Assembly (NCBI GenBank): GCA_963779735.1
Contig: CAVZZJ010000009.1
Location: forward strand, 1 to 64,000
Length of the DNA stretch: 64,000 bases
From: Bog-473 sp963779735
GTDB lineage: Bacteria > Actinomycetota > Acidimicrobiia > Acidimicrobiales > RAAP-2
Direction: 5' to 3'
In this document: positions 41,901-50,394 of the stretch, piece after piece
Layout: the number at the start of each line of letters is the position of its first letter
Numbering within the stretch: the stretch's first letter is position 1
Made by a program: the position numbers and the translations under genes
The notes under the pieces: generated by a model
The model's database searches: none
Told to the model about the DNA's origin: nothing
What the model saw: only the letters and a program-made list of their open reading frames with translations

Positions 41901-43803
41901 GCCAGAGGTGACCGGCGACGCACGATGGCACCCCCATGGAGGCGGTCACCACACCGGTGGACGTCGTCGTCTCGTGTCGGCTCACGCAGCCCTGCAACAG
42001 TGCGTCGGTGACCACTCGGCTCACCGTGCCCGACCGCGGACCGACGTGGACGTCATCCCAGACCCACGCACCTGCCTGAACCACCGGGAGCCGCCCCAAG
42101 ACCGCGGTCATGTACGCCGCGGCATAGGCGGGATCGTGCCCCTGTTGGTCGGCCAGGCCCAACGGCTCCGGGGCGATCACCACGGTGTTCACCCTCCAGA
42201 TGCCAAGCGCGTGGCGCACCGCGGCGAGGTTGGCCACCGTGGGGTTCGGCTCGGTCATGGAGAACCCGAGCGACAGCACGTTGAGCACGTCGAATCCCGG
42301 CGCCGCGCCTCCGGCGCGGGCGCTCGTCCCCTCGGGGCCCGCCCCGCCGGCCTGGCTATAGGCCATGCGGTTGACCGCCTGCCAGGCCAGGGCCACCTGT
42401 ATCCCCGAGAACGCGACGGGGTACGACAGCAGCACCCGGCCCGGGGGCAGATGGGGCGCCACCGTGGTGTACCAGCGTGGCAGCACCACCGCCTCCATGG
42501 TGAACGGCAACTCCGGCAGGAAGTTGACGGCCAGGGGGGCCAGGGCCACCGCACCCACGCCCAGCGCGCCAAAGATGCCGACCAGGTTGCCTGCCAGACC
42601 GCGCAGCCCTAGGCGCTCGGGCAGCGCGGTGCGCGCCCGTTCCAGGATCAGGGAGACCATGACGGCGGCAGCCAGGAACCCGACGGCCATGAAACGTTGG
42701 GGGAGGATGTTCTCGACCAGCGGGACGTGGGCGAAGAACCGGGCCGGCACCCAGGCGCCCGTGCGAAGGTCGAAGGAGCAGACCACGCACGTGCCCAGGA
42801 GGAGCCCGTAGAACCAGAGCCTCCGGTCGCGAAACCAGACGGCGGTGCCGGCGATCACCACGACGATGAGCCCCCAGCCCAGGTAGCTCGCCGAGGGAAG
42901 TGGGCTCCCCTCGTAGCCCCCGTAGGCGGCGACGACGGGCAGGGTTAGGTTCGGCACCGGGTTGACCAGCAACGAGCGGGTGATGCCATCGAGCGTGTCG
43001 ATGTCGGGCCAGACGACGCCGGACAGATGCGCCGGACCGGTCAGGGCGAAGAGGACCGGGTACGCCAGGAGCACACCGGCGACCACCGCCCCCACGCCCA
43101 GCGCCCTCCTGGCGTGGGGCACGAGCAGCCGTAGCCGCGGCCGATCGGCCACGTAGACGGCCGCGACCAGGACGACCACGGAGAAGACGGTGAGCAGGAC
43201 CACCACCGCCAGCAGCTCCGAGCTGAGGAAGAACTGGGCGAACAACAACAGTCCCAGGGCCACTCCCGCCTTCCGCGCGCTGTGCTGCTGGCGCACGAGT
43301 ATCTCGTCGAGCACGGCCAGGATCAACGGCAACAGCATGAGTGCGGCCGTCATGAGGTGCCCGTACTCCAGGCTGGCCAGCACGAAGGGCGAGAAGCCGT
43401 ACAGCAGGCCTCCGATGTAGGCGGCCGGGAGCCAGCGCACCCAGCGGCGCAAGGCCACGAACATCGTCAGGGCGGTGAGGGCCGGGACGAGGGTCGAGGC
43501 CACGTTGAAGGAGGCGACGGGCCCGAACAGCCAGGTCACGGGGATCAACGGCATCGTGATCCCCAGCACCGAGGTCTGGTCCAGCAGGTTGATCCCGACG
43601 GGGTGGAACATCGCCGTGGAGTAGAAGGGGTTCTGGAGGTGCGCCACGGAAGTCGCCGGTGCCTGGAAGAACCACAAGAAGAGAGCCGGATCGCCGCAGC
43701 CGCACAGGGTGTGCGTGGCGCCGCCTCCGGTCCAGGCGTGCGCCCACAGGGCGAAGCCCAGGGCAAAGTAGGAGGCCGCGACGAGGATGGAGCCCCGGGT
43801 CAC
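41881..43803 (-). CDS. GT-C-like multi-pass membrane glycosyltransferase (hypothetical)
   Basis: The 640-residue membrane protein has an N-terminal helix at once after the start. The first loop contains CGCGDPALFLWFFQ, in which an acidic residue follows a short cysteine-rich stretch. The segment FYSTAMFHPVGINLLDQTS resembles other actinobacterial GT-C-like proteins of unknown specificity. About eleven helices and a periplasmic C-terminal domain follow. I chose the GTG at 43803, ten bases after the flavoprotein stop, because the frame further upstream lies in that gene and is repeat-derived. The GGAGG is too close to the start to be ideal. Function is inferred from architecture and context only. 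Confidence 0.7.
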   Translation of the reverse strand: MTRGSILVAASYFALGFALWAHAWTGGGATHTLCGCGDPALFLWFFQAPATSVAHLQNPFYSTAMFHPVGINLLDQTSVLGITMPLIPVTWLFGPVASFNVASTLVPALTALTMFVALRRWVRWLPAAYIGGLLYGFSPFVLASLEYGHLMTAALMLLPLILAVLDEILVRQQHSARKAGVALGLLLFAQFFLSSELLAVVVLLTVFSVVVLVAAVYVADRPRLRLLVPHARRALGVGAVVAGVLLAYPVLFALTGPAHLSGVVWPDIDTLDGITRSLLVNPVPNLTLPVVAAYGGYEGSPLPSASYLGWGLIVVVIAGTAVWFRDRRLWFYGLLLGTCVVCSFDLRTGAWVPARFFAHVPLVENILPQRFMAVGFLAAAVMVSLILERARTALPERLGLRGLAGNLVGIFGALGVGAVALAPLAVNFLPELPFTMEAVVLPRWYTTVAPHLPPGRVLLSYPVAFSGIQVALAWQAVNRMAYSQAGGAGPEGTSARAGGAAPGFDVLNVLSLGFSMTEPNPTVANLAAVRHALGIWRVNTVVIAPEPLGLADQQGHDPAYAAAYMTAVLGRLPVVQAGAWVWDDVHVGPRSGTVSRVVTDALLQGCVSRHETTTSTGVVTASMGVPSCVAGHLWHGTAPS

Positions 43804-43813
43804 CTCCCGGGCT

Positions 43814-45388
43814 CTAGGGCGCAGCGGCTGGCGTGGCGGCTGGCGTGGCGGCTGGCGTGGCGGCTGGCGCGGCGGCGGGCGTGGCGGCCGGCGCAGCGGC
43901 TGACGTGGCGGCCGGCGTGGCGGCGGGCGTGCGACGGGGCAGCACCGGGGCGTCGCGTCCCGTCCCCCCACCGCCGCTGCCGGCCTCGTGGTACTCCTCC
44001 TCCACGTTGACCGACCAGATGTCGTGCTCCGCCCCGTAAATGTTGTCGACCGTGAGCATGGCGGTGTACATGGAGTGGTCCTGGTTGTTGTACTTGTGCA
44101 TGCCGTTGCGCCCGACGGGGTGGATGTTCGGCGCCTGCTCCTCAAGGTAGCGCCGGATGGTCTCCACGTTGGCCCGGTACGAGAAGTCGTAGTAGGGGTA
44201 GGCCTTGCGCACGCGCACCACGTAGCCCGCCTCCACGTCGCCGGGCTCCACCAGCCCGAGCAGGTCCAGCTCCTTGGCCCCCAGGGCGATGAGCTCGTCG
44301 TCGGACGCCTCCCACATGTCGTCACCCTCGAAGACGAAGTACTCCAGCCCGAGGCAGGTCCGCCCGTCCTTGACCAGGTACGGCGACCACGACCCGTAGT
44401 TCTGAATCCGACCCACGTTGACCTCGGGCGCGTGGATGTAGATCCAGTTGTCGGGGAAGCTGCGCGACTCGGGTACCACCAGGGCCACGGTCAAGTAGTC
44501 CCGGTAGTGCAGGTCGTCGGCCGCCGTCAGGACGGCGGCCGGGGGCGCCGGCGTGATGGTGTGCACCAGCTCGCGCAGCGGCATGGTCGAGATCACGTGG
44601 GAAGCCGCCAGCTCCTTCTCCACCCCGTCCTGCTCGTAGACGACCGACCGGGCCCGCCCGTCGGCCACCTTTACGGCGGTGAGCCGGGCGCCCGTGTGCA
44701 GCGTCCCCCCGGCGGCCTGCACCCTCTCGGCGCAGACCTCCCACATCATCCCCGGGCCGTACTTGGGGTACTGGAACTCCTCTATCAGGCTGGTGATCTC
44801 CTTCTGGTTGCGCCTGGGCCGCAACGCGTTGAGGACGGCCTTCCCGAGGTCGAGGTTCTTGATGCGCTGGGCGGCCCAGTCCGCCGGCATCTGGGAGACC
44901 TCCACCCCCCACACGCGCTCGGTGTAGGTCTTGAAGAAGGTGCGGTACAGCCGCCAACCGAAGCGGGCCACCAGCCAGTTCTCGTAGTTGTCCTGGTCGG
45001 CAGGGGGCCGGATGCGGGCCCAGATGTACGAGAAGCCGCACAGGATGGACTCCCACAGCCCCAGATTCCGCAGCGCGTTCATCGCCTTGAGCGGGTAGTC
45101 GTAGTACTTGCCCTGGTAGAAGATGCGGCTCATGCGCGGGCGGAGGAGGAAGTCGCCGTCGGGCAGGATCTCGTGCCACAGGGCCTCCACCTCGGGCACC
45201 TTGGTGAAGAAGCGGTGGCCACCGAGGTCGAACCGCCAGCCGTCGCGCACGACGGTCCGGCTGATCCCGCCCACCACCGAGTCGGCCTCGAGGACGACCG
45301 GGTGCGCCCCTCGCTTCGTCAGTTGGTAGGCCGCGGTCAGGCCCCCCGGCCCCGCGCCCGCAATCACCACCGGTGCATCGTCAGGCAT
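43814..45388 (-). CDS. FAD-dependent oxidoreductase, UDP-galactopyranose-mutase/protoporphyrinogen-oxidase-like
   Basis: The 524-residue protein has the FAD dinucleotide motif AGAGPGGLTAAYQL (Gly11-x-Gly13-x-x-Gly16) and a VLEADSVVGGISRTV segment. FDLGGHRFFTK and VWGVEVSQMPADWAAQRIK fit the amine-oxidase/UDP-galactopyranose-mutase-like group found in glycan loci. It could make a furanose sugar donor or desaturate a lipid carrier; the sequence does not settle this. The last 35 residues are an Ala/Thr/Pro repeat tail absent from the catalytic fold. A leaderless-type -10 box precedes the start. It is followed after ten bases by the GT-C gene, so they are probably one operon. Confidence 0.82.
   Translation of the reverse strand: MPDDAPVVIAGAGPGGLTAAYQLTKRGAHPVVLEADSVVGGISRTVVRDGWRFDLGGHRFFTKVPEVEALWHEILPDGDFLLRPRMSRIFYQGKYYDYPLKAMNALRNLGLWESILCGFSYIWARIRPPADQDNYENWLVARFGWRLYRTFFKTYTERVWGVEVSQMPADWAAQRIKNLDLGKAVLNALRPRRNQKEITSLIEEFQYPKYGPGMMWEVCAERVQAAGGTLHTGARLTAVKVADGRARSVVYEQDGVEKELAASHVISTMPLRELVHTITPAPPAAVLTAADDLHYRDYLTVALVVPESRSFPDNWIYIHAPEVNVGRIQNYGSWSPYLVKDGRTCLGLEYFVFEGDDMWEASDDELIALGAKELDLLGLVEPGDVEAGYVVRVRKAYPYYDFSYRANVETIRRYLEEQAPNIHPVGRNGMHKYNNQDHSMYTAMLTVDNIYGAEHDIWSVNVEEEYHEAGSGGGGTGRDAPVLPRRTPAATPAATSAAAPAATPAAAPAATPAATPAATPAAAP
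43820..43930. repeat. 12-bp tandem repeat encoding an Ala-Thr-Pro tail
   Basis: About nine degenerate copies of a 12-bp unit like GGCGGCTGGCGT fill this stretch at the 3' end of the flavoprotein gene. On the coding strand they give ATPA/AAPA repeats. Units are multiples of three, so gain or loss would change tail length without a frameshift. Confidence 0.85.
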
Positions 45389-45405
45389 CGGGAGCAGGAT
45401 ACCGG
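45389..45405 (-). promoter_or_regulatory. leaderless-type promoter before the flavoprotein gene
   Basis: On the minus strand CCGGTATCCT ends seven bases before the ATG at 45388. These ten bases are identical to part of the uvrA/uvrB element, and TATCCT again serves as a -10 box. There is no ribosome-binding site. Confidence 0.45.
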
Positions 45406-45425
45406 TTCGACGGGGACAACACGGG

Positions 45426-46550
45426 TTACGGAACCGAGATGTTCAGGAACGCCAGCAGGGCGTACCCCGCCAGGGCGGCGGCCAACAGCACCAGCACCGT
45501 CCGCTCCAGTAGGGGTCGCCCGCAGACCAGGGCGGCGGCCATGGTGAGGGGGAACACGCTCAGGGCATAGCGCTCGAAGGAGTCGAGGTTGGACCCGGCC
45601 ACGGCCACCACCAGGACGCCGGCCGCGTACAACGTGTACGAGGCCGGGAGCCAGCGCCAGCAGATGACCAGCAGCACGACGGCCAACAGGACCCACGGGA
45701 CGTGCAGGGCGGTGCCGACGTGGCCGTGGAGGAGGCCGCGCGCGTCGTGCTGGAGGGTGACGAAGGGATCCGAGAGGCCTCCGTGGTGGGACGACTCGAA
45801 CTGCACCCGCAGCGGTGCCCAGAGGTCGCCCACCACGTGCTGCGCCCACAGTCCGAAGCCGAGGAGCCCGACGAACGGCGCCGCCACCGCCCCCAACCCG
45901 GCCAGCCGCCGGCGGCGGTCCAGCCTGACCCACCAGCGCACGAGCTCGACGGCCACCGAGAGAGCGAGCAGCACGCCGATCGGGCGGGTGAGCGCGGCGG
46001 CCAGCGCCAGCCCCCCCGCCAGGGCGAAGTTCGGCCGCGCCCGACCCACGTGGGGCCCGGGCCGGAGCGCCAGGAAGCAGCCGATGGACAAGCAGAGCAG
46101 GGTTGACTCGGCGTAGCCCATGACCAGCACGAAGGCGGCGGGGAACAGGCTGAGGAACCAGATGGCCCGGCGGGCCACCTCCGCGCTGGCGGTCTCGCGG
46201 CGCACCAGCACGAAGAAGAGCGCCGTGGCCACGAAGGCGGCCACGTTGGCCACGACCAGCAACGCCGGCCCGTCCCCCAACCCGGGTAGCCACGCCACGA
46301 CATGCGTCAGGAGCGGGACGGCGGGAAAGAAGCGGAGCCCCTGGCGCCCCAGCGGGGCGTAGCCCACCCGGGCGATCGTCTTGTAGTAACCGGCATCCCA
46401 GCCGAGCAGCCCCTCGTGCACGCGGGCGGCGACACCCGCCGCCGCCGGATGGGTGCGGTCGACGATGAAGTGGGCCAGGCCCAGCGCTCCCAGCACCACG
46501 ACCCGGGCGACCAGGTAGGGCAGCACCGCCTCCCGGACGGCCTGTCTCAT
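45426..46550 (-). CDS. PIG-V-like mannosyltransferase
   Basis: The 374-residue membrane protein has the PIG-V hallmark GWDAGYYKTIARVGY with Trp51-Asp52 in the first extracytoplasmic loop. FFPAVPLLTHVVAWLPG and MGYAESTLLCLSIGCF follow. About nine helices are predicted. PIG-V-related bacterial enzymes transfer mannose (or similar) from a polyprenyl-phosphate donor outside the membrane. The ATG at 46550 lies in a 35-bp duplicated segment that also covers the end of the upstream GT39 gene. Specificity is not readable from sequence. Confidence 0.85.
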   Translation of the reverse strand: MRQAVREAVLPYLVARVVVLGALGLAHFIVDRTHPAAAGVAARVHEGLLGWDAGYYKTIARVGYAPLGRQGLRFFPAVPLLTHVVAWLPGLGDGPALLVVANVAAFVATALFFVLVRRETASAEVARRAIWFLSLFPAAFVLVMGYAESTLLCLSIGCFLALRPGPHVGRARPNFALAGGLALAAALTRPIGVLLALSVAVELVRWWVRLDRRRRLAGLGAVAAPFVGLLGFGLWAQHVVGDLWAPLRVQFESSHHGGLSDPFVTLQHDARGLLHGHVGTALHVPWVLLAVVLLVICWRWLPASYTLYAAGVLVVAVAGSNLDSFERYALSVFPLTMAAALVCGRPLLERTVLVLLAAALAGYALLAFLNISVP

Positions 46551-46615
46551 CGGGAAGGCGGGCTCATCGGGGCAGCGGGGCTGATCGGGAAGGCGGGCTC
46601 ATCCGGGCAACGGGG
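46547..46615. repeat. 35-bp imperfect tandem duplication at a gene junction
   Basis: TCATCGGGAAGGCGGGCTCA at 46547 recurs at 46582 with one mismatch (TGATCGGG...). The copies continue with GGGGCAGCGGGG versus CGGGCAACGGGG. One copy holds the PIG-V start codon, the other the GT39 stop codon, so the duplication created the present spacer between them. Confidence 0.75.
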
Positions 46616-48188
46616 CGTACTCGGTCAGGTTCATCGGCTCGTAGTACTTGAACCCGTTGTTGATCACCCAGTTGTGCCCGCCCAGATGGCTGCTGGCCAG
46701 CAGCGTGGCGGCCAGGGTCTCGCACTTGACCCCGAAGGTCTCGTAGCCCGGCTGCCACACCAGCCAGATGCGGTGATCGGAGCCGGCGGCGGCGGCCAGC
46801 TTGTCGGCGAAGGCCACCGGGCTGGCGGCGTGCACCACGCTGGCATAGTCGACCCAGTCCACGAACTGCGGCCCGGTCCCCCGGGGGAAGGTCGCCATGT
46901 CGTAGTCCGACGGGTGGTCGATCACCCGGTAGACGTCCGGTCCCAGCTGGTCGGGGCAGAAGGCGATGATGTCGCCCGGCTGGGCGTGGGCGTTGATCAC
47001 GGCCACCACCTGGGGCGCCTGGGTGCGCTGGGTGTTGACGTTCTGGGCCGACCCGACGAACCCGGCCACCACGGCGACGGCCACCAGGCCGAGTCGGACG
47101 CGCGTGTCGAGGAACCTGGTCGTCCCCAGGGCCACCAGCAGCAGCAGCGGCAGAAACACCACGGCGGCGTAGCGGGGCGAGAAGGCGCTCTTGGTGATGA
47201 TGCCGCCGGCGATGGCGGCGAACAGCGTGCCCACCACCGCGACGGTCATGCCCCGCGCCGGCGGTCGGGTGCGCAGGTCCAGGTCGATGAAGCGCCGGCT
47301 CCGGCCGATCCCGAAGAGGGCCAGGGCCGACATGGAGAAGTAGAGCAGGGCCAGCAGGCGCCCCTGATCGGTCCCGGCCGCCGAGAGGGAGCCCTGATTG
47401 GCGGTGAAGCCGGTCACGGCGTTGATCACCGCCGTGAAGTTGGGCGGCGCCGCCCACGGGGTCCCGGTGTAACGGGACTGGTAGATGAAGATCGGCAGCC
47501 ACGGCACGAAGAGGATGCACCCCCCGGCCATAGCCCCCAGGGCGGTCAGCGGCCGCTTCCACCGTCCGGCGTCGTTGCGATCGTGGCGCCGCGACCACCA
47601 GGTGGTGACGAGCAGCCACAGCCCGACCACCCCCACCAGGTACAACGACCAGTACTGGGTGTAGAGGAGGGCGGCCGTCACCACGGCGACGGCGATCAGG
47701 TTGCCCGGGCGAGGCGAGGCCAGGGCACGGTGCAGGGCCAGGAAGCCGCACCCGGTGAGCAGGATGATGAGGCCGTACATGCGCGCCTCGGTGGCGTAGA
47801 AGACGGCGAAGGGGGCGCTGGCCAGGAGGACGACCGTCGTCCAGGCCACCGACCGTCCCCCGAACCGGTTACCGGCCAGCCAGGCGACGGGGAGCGTCGC
47901 CACGCCGATCACCCCCTCGAGCGAGCGGGTGGCCAAGTTGGACTGGCCGAACAGCTCCATCCAGAAATGGAGGAGGTAGTAGTAGAGCGGGGGCGCCCCG
48001 TCCTGCTTTACAGAGTCGGCGATCTGGGAGAGGGGGAGGCGGGAGCGGTCGACCGTGAGCGCCTCGTCCAGCCACAGGGCCGAATGCGTCACGAACCGCA
48101 GCACCACTCCCGCGGCCACCACCAGCACCACCGCGACGGCCGCCACCACCCGCAGGCGGCCGGTGACAACGGGGGGTGCCTCAGGCAT
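46599..48188 (-). CDS. GT39-like membrane glycosyltransferase
   Basis: The 529-residue protein has a first helix (about residues 12-30) followed by SALWLDEALTVD, with the Asp41-Glu42 pair typical of protein-O-mannosyl and ArnT-like transferases. A second loop has KQDGAPPLYYYLLHFWMELFG. A later ATEARMYGL segment and about ten helices follow. The C-terminal 140 residues are soluble and extracytoplasmic. The start at 48188 is chosen because a TACGAT -10-like box lies eight bases upstream. It precedes PIG-V in the same direction with 48 bp between them. Confidence 0.85.
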   Translation of the reverse strand: MPEAPPVVTGRLRVVAAVAVVLVVAAGVVLRFVTHSALWLDEALTVDRSRLPLSQIADSVKQDGAPPLYYYLLHFWMELFGQSNLATRSLEGVIGVATLPVAWLAGNRFGGRSVAWTTVVLLASAPFAVFYATEARMYGLIILLTGCGFLALHRALASPRPGNLIAVAVVTAALLYTQYWSLYLVGVVGLWLLVTTWWSRRHDRNDAGRWKRPLTALGAMAGGCILFVPWLPIFIYQSRYTGTPWAAPPNFTAVINAVTGFTANQGSLSAAGTDQGRLLALLYFSMSALALFGIGRSRRFIDLDLRTRPPARGMTVAVVGTLFAAIAGGIITKSAFSPRYAAVVFLPLLLLVALGTTRFLDTRVRLGLVAVAVVAGFVGSAQNVNTQRTQAPQVVAVINAHAQPGDIIAFCPDQLGPDVYRVIDHPSDYDMATFPRGTGPQFVDWVDYASVVHAASPVAFADKLAAAAGSDHRIWLVWQPGYETFGVKCETLAATLLASSHLGGHNWVINNGFKYYEPMNLTEYAPLPG

Positions 48189-48354
48189 GGGGGGGCATCG
48201 TAGGGCACGGCGGCCGTCGGGCAACGAATCAGCTGCCATCCGGGTAGCCGGCGACCGTCGCCGCCGGCCGCAAGCACGGCAGCGGGAGTCCGGTGGCCAC
48301 GCCGGCCATTGTGCGCCCCGGGCCGGCGCCCCAGCAACAGACGCGCAATTTCTT

Positions 48355-48366
48355 TAGGCTCGCACC
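48355..48366 (+). promoter_or_regulatory. leaderless -10 box before the VOC gene
   Basis: TAGGCT (48355-48360) fits TAnnnT and is followed by six bases and then the ATG at 48367. This is the same geometry as at uvrA, uvrB and the DUF2142 gene. No ribosome-binding site is present. Confidence 0.5.
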
Positions 48367-48825
48367 ATGGCCATCAAGAACGTCTCCCATGTTGCCATCG
48401 GGGTCCGAAACGTCGACCTCTGCTTGCCGTTCTGGACCGATGTGGTCGGGCTCCATGTCTCCCTCGACTCCCAGGAGGAGTTCACCATTGAGGGCACCGT
48501 GACGCGCCGCCGTGGCGTGTACCTGCGGGAGCGAGAGGGTGCCGACGAGCCGTTCATCGTGCTCGACGAGGGCCTCACGGCTCCCTATGAGGGCGATCCG
48601 AAGCCCCTCTTCCAGATCGGCGTGCACCATTTCGGGTTTTGGGTGGACGACATCGACGGCATCGCCGAGCGGGCGCGTGCCACCGGCACCCCGATCGTGG
48701 TCGAGCCCAGCGAGAGCGGCTCGGACACGACGCTGTACGGCGAACCGGCCGGGGGCCGGGTCCGCTCCATGTTCGTGCGCGATCCGGACGGCAACACCAT
48801 CCAGTTCGACCAGCGGGTCAGCTGA
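48367..48825 (+). CDS. VOC superfamily protein (glyoxalase/dioxygenase-like)
   Basis: The 152-residue protein is one pair of beta-alpha-beta-beta-beta modules. The first half opens NVSHVAIGVRNVDLCLPFW with a metal-ligand-like His8. The second has QIGVHHFGFWVDDIDGIAER and ends FVRDPDGNTIQFDQ. The usual final metal-binding glutamate appears to be Asp here (QFD), so metal chemistry is uncertain. VOC members include glyoxalases, epimerases and resistance proteins; no substrate can be assigned. It has its own leaderless-type promoter and its end overlaps the rpsA 3' end by eight bases. Confidence 0.8.
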   Translation: MAIKNVSHVAIGVRNVDLCLPFWTDVVGLHVSLDSQEEFTIEGTVTRRRGVYLREREGADEPFIVLDEGLTAPYEGDPKPLFQIGVHHFGFWVDDIDGIAERARATGTPIVVEPSESGSDTTLYGEPAGGRVRSMFVRDPDGNTIQFDQRVS

Positions 48826-50299
48826 CCGACTCGCCTGCCTCGCCTGCCTCGCTGGTCACGCCCGCCCCGGCTGCCCCGGCTGCCCCGGCTGCCTCGGCTG
48901 CCTCGCCCGCCTCGGTGGCCACGCCCGCTTGGTTTGCCTCGCTTGCCTCCGCCGGGCCGGGAACGGCCAATGACTCGGGCACGATCACCGGGGTGCCCAG
49001 CTCCTCGGCGAAGTCGGCCCACGCGGCCTGCGCCTCGGTCTCGGGCATGAACTCGCCCTCGGCATAGTCGAACCCGATGTAGTTGCCCTCCGCGTCGTAG
49101 GCGTGCTCGCCGAAGGCCTCGCGGTACTCCTCGGACACCTCGCCGCCCTCGGCCGCCTGCTTGATCGACAGCGAGATGCGCCGGCGCTGGAGGTCGATGT
49201 CGATGATCTTGACCCACAGCTCTTCGCCGGGCGTCACCACCTGCTCGGGGAGGTCCACGTGGTGCACGGCCATCTCCGAAATGTGCACCAGCCCCTCAAT
49301 CCCGTCACCGACCTGCACGAAGGCGCCGAAGGGGACCAGCTTGGTGATGCGGCCGTAGACCAGCTGCCCGACGGCATGGCTGTCGGCGAACTCCTGCCAG
49401 GGGTCGGACTGGGTGGACTTGAGCGACAGGGAGATCCGCTCCTTGTCCAGGTCGACATCGAGGACTTCCACCTCGATCTCGTCGCCCACCTGGACCACTG
49501 ACGAGGGGTGGTCGACGTGCTTCCAGCTGAGCTCGGAGACGTGGACGAGACCGTCCATCCCGCCGAGGTCGACGAAGGCGCCGAAGTTGACCACCGAGGA
49601 GACCGTGCCCTTGCGCCGCTCGCCCGGCTTGAGATTGGCCAGGAAGTCGCCCCGCTGCTCCTTCTGCTCCTCCTCGAGGTAGGCCCGGCGGGAGAGGACC
49701 ACGTTGTTGCGGTTGCGGTCGAGCTCAATGATCTTGGCCTCGATCACCCGGCCCACGTAGGGCTGCAGCTCGCGCACCCGGCGCAGCTCCACCAGCGACG
49801 CCGGCAGGAAGCCCCGCAGGCCGATGTCGACGATGAGGCCACCCTTGACGACCTCTATCACCGGGCCGGAGACCATTTCGCCGTCGTTCTTCTTCTTCTC
49901 AATCGTCGCCCACGCCCGCTCGTACTGGGCCCGCTTCTTGGAGAGGACCAGGCGTCCCTCCTTGTCCTCCTTCTGGAGGACAAGCGCCTCAATGTGCTCG
50001 CCCAGGGAGACGATCTCCTCGGGGTGGACGTCGTTGCGGATCGACAGCTCCCGGGCCGGGATCACACCCTCGGACTTGAAGCCGATGTCCAGCAGAACCT
50101 CGTCGCGGTCGATCTTCACGACCGTCCCCTCAATCACGTCCCCATCCTCGAACTCAATGATGGAGTCGCCCATCGCCTGCTCGAGATCGGCGCCGTCCAG
50201 GTCGTCGTCGACGATGGTGCGCGGGGTGTAGTTGCCCTCGGCGTCGAATGTCCCCATGTCTTCGGGGCGGGAGAGGAGGGAGGTGCGTACGTCGGACAT
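48818..50299 (-). CDS. rpsA: 30S ribosomal protein S1
   Basis: The 493-residue protein has four S1 RNA-binding repeats, the number usual in actinobacteria. They are DVIEGTVVKIDRDEVLLDIG, then GEMVSGPVIEVVKGGLIVDI, KGTVSSVVNFGAFVDLGGMD and YGRITKLVPFGAFVQVGDGI. S1 helps mRNAs bind the 30S subunit. The C-terminal tail of about 60 residues is an Ala/Glu/Gly-rich low-complexity stretch (EAAEAAGAAGAAG) encoded by short direct repeats. The ATG at 50299 is chosen from the MSDVRTSLLS start. A possible -10 box TAATCT lies about 90 bp upstream, giving a leader, unlike its leaderless neighbours. Confidence 0.95.
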   Translation of the reverse strand: MSDVRTSLLSRPEDMGTFDAEGNYTPRTIVDDDLDGADLEQAMGDSIIEFEDGDVIEGTVVKIDRDEVLLDIGFKSEGVIPARELSIRNDVHPEEIVSLGEHIEALVLQKEDKEGRLVLSKKRAQYERAWATIEKKKNDGEMVSGPVIEVVKGGLIVDIGLRGFLPASLVELRRVRELQPYVGRVIEAKIIELDRNRNNVVLSRRAYLEEEQKEQRGDFLANLKPGERRKGTVSSVVNFGAFVDLGGMDGLVHVSELSWKHVDHPSSVVQVGDEIEVEVLDVDLDKERISLSLKSTQSDPWQEFADSHAVGQLVYGRITKLVPFGAFVQVGDGIEGLVHISEMAVHHVDLPEQVVTPGEELWVKIIDIDLQRRRISLSIKQAAEGGEVSEEYREAFGEHAYDAEGNYIGFDYAEGEFMPETEAQAAWADFAEELGTPVIVPESLAVPGPAEASEANQAGVATEAGEAAEAAGAAGAAGAGVTSEAGEAGESVS

Positions 50300-50394
50300 G
50301 GAGAAGCTCGCTTTGACCGCGCCGGGGTCGGTGTGAGTCCAATACGGGTGCCCCGCCGCCGGTGCCAGCTGGGCGCTACAGATTACCAGGGCGC

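Noticed and set aside
43820..43930. Possible CRISPR array
   Set aside because: The units are 12 bp, contiguous and in frame with the coding sequence, with no spacers.
46302..48203. 633-codon plus-strand frame opposite the GT39 gene
   Set aside because: Antisense shadow without recognisable segments.
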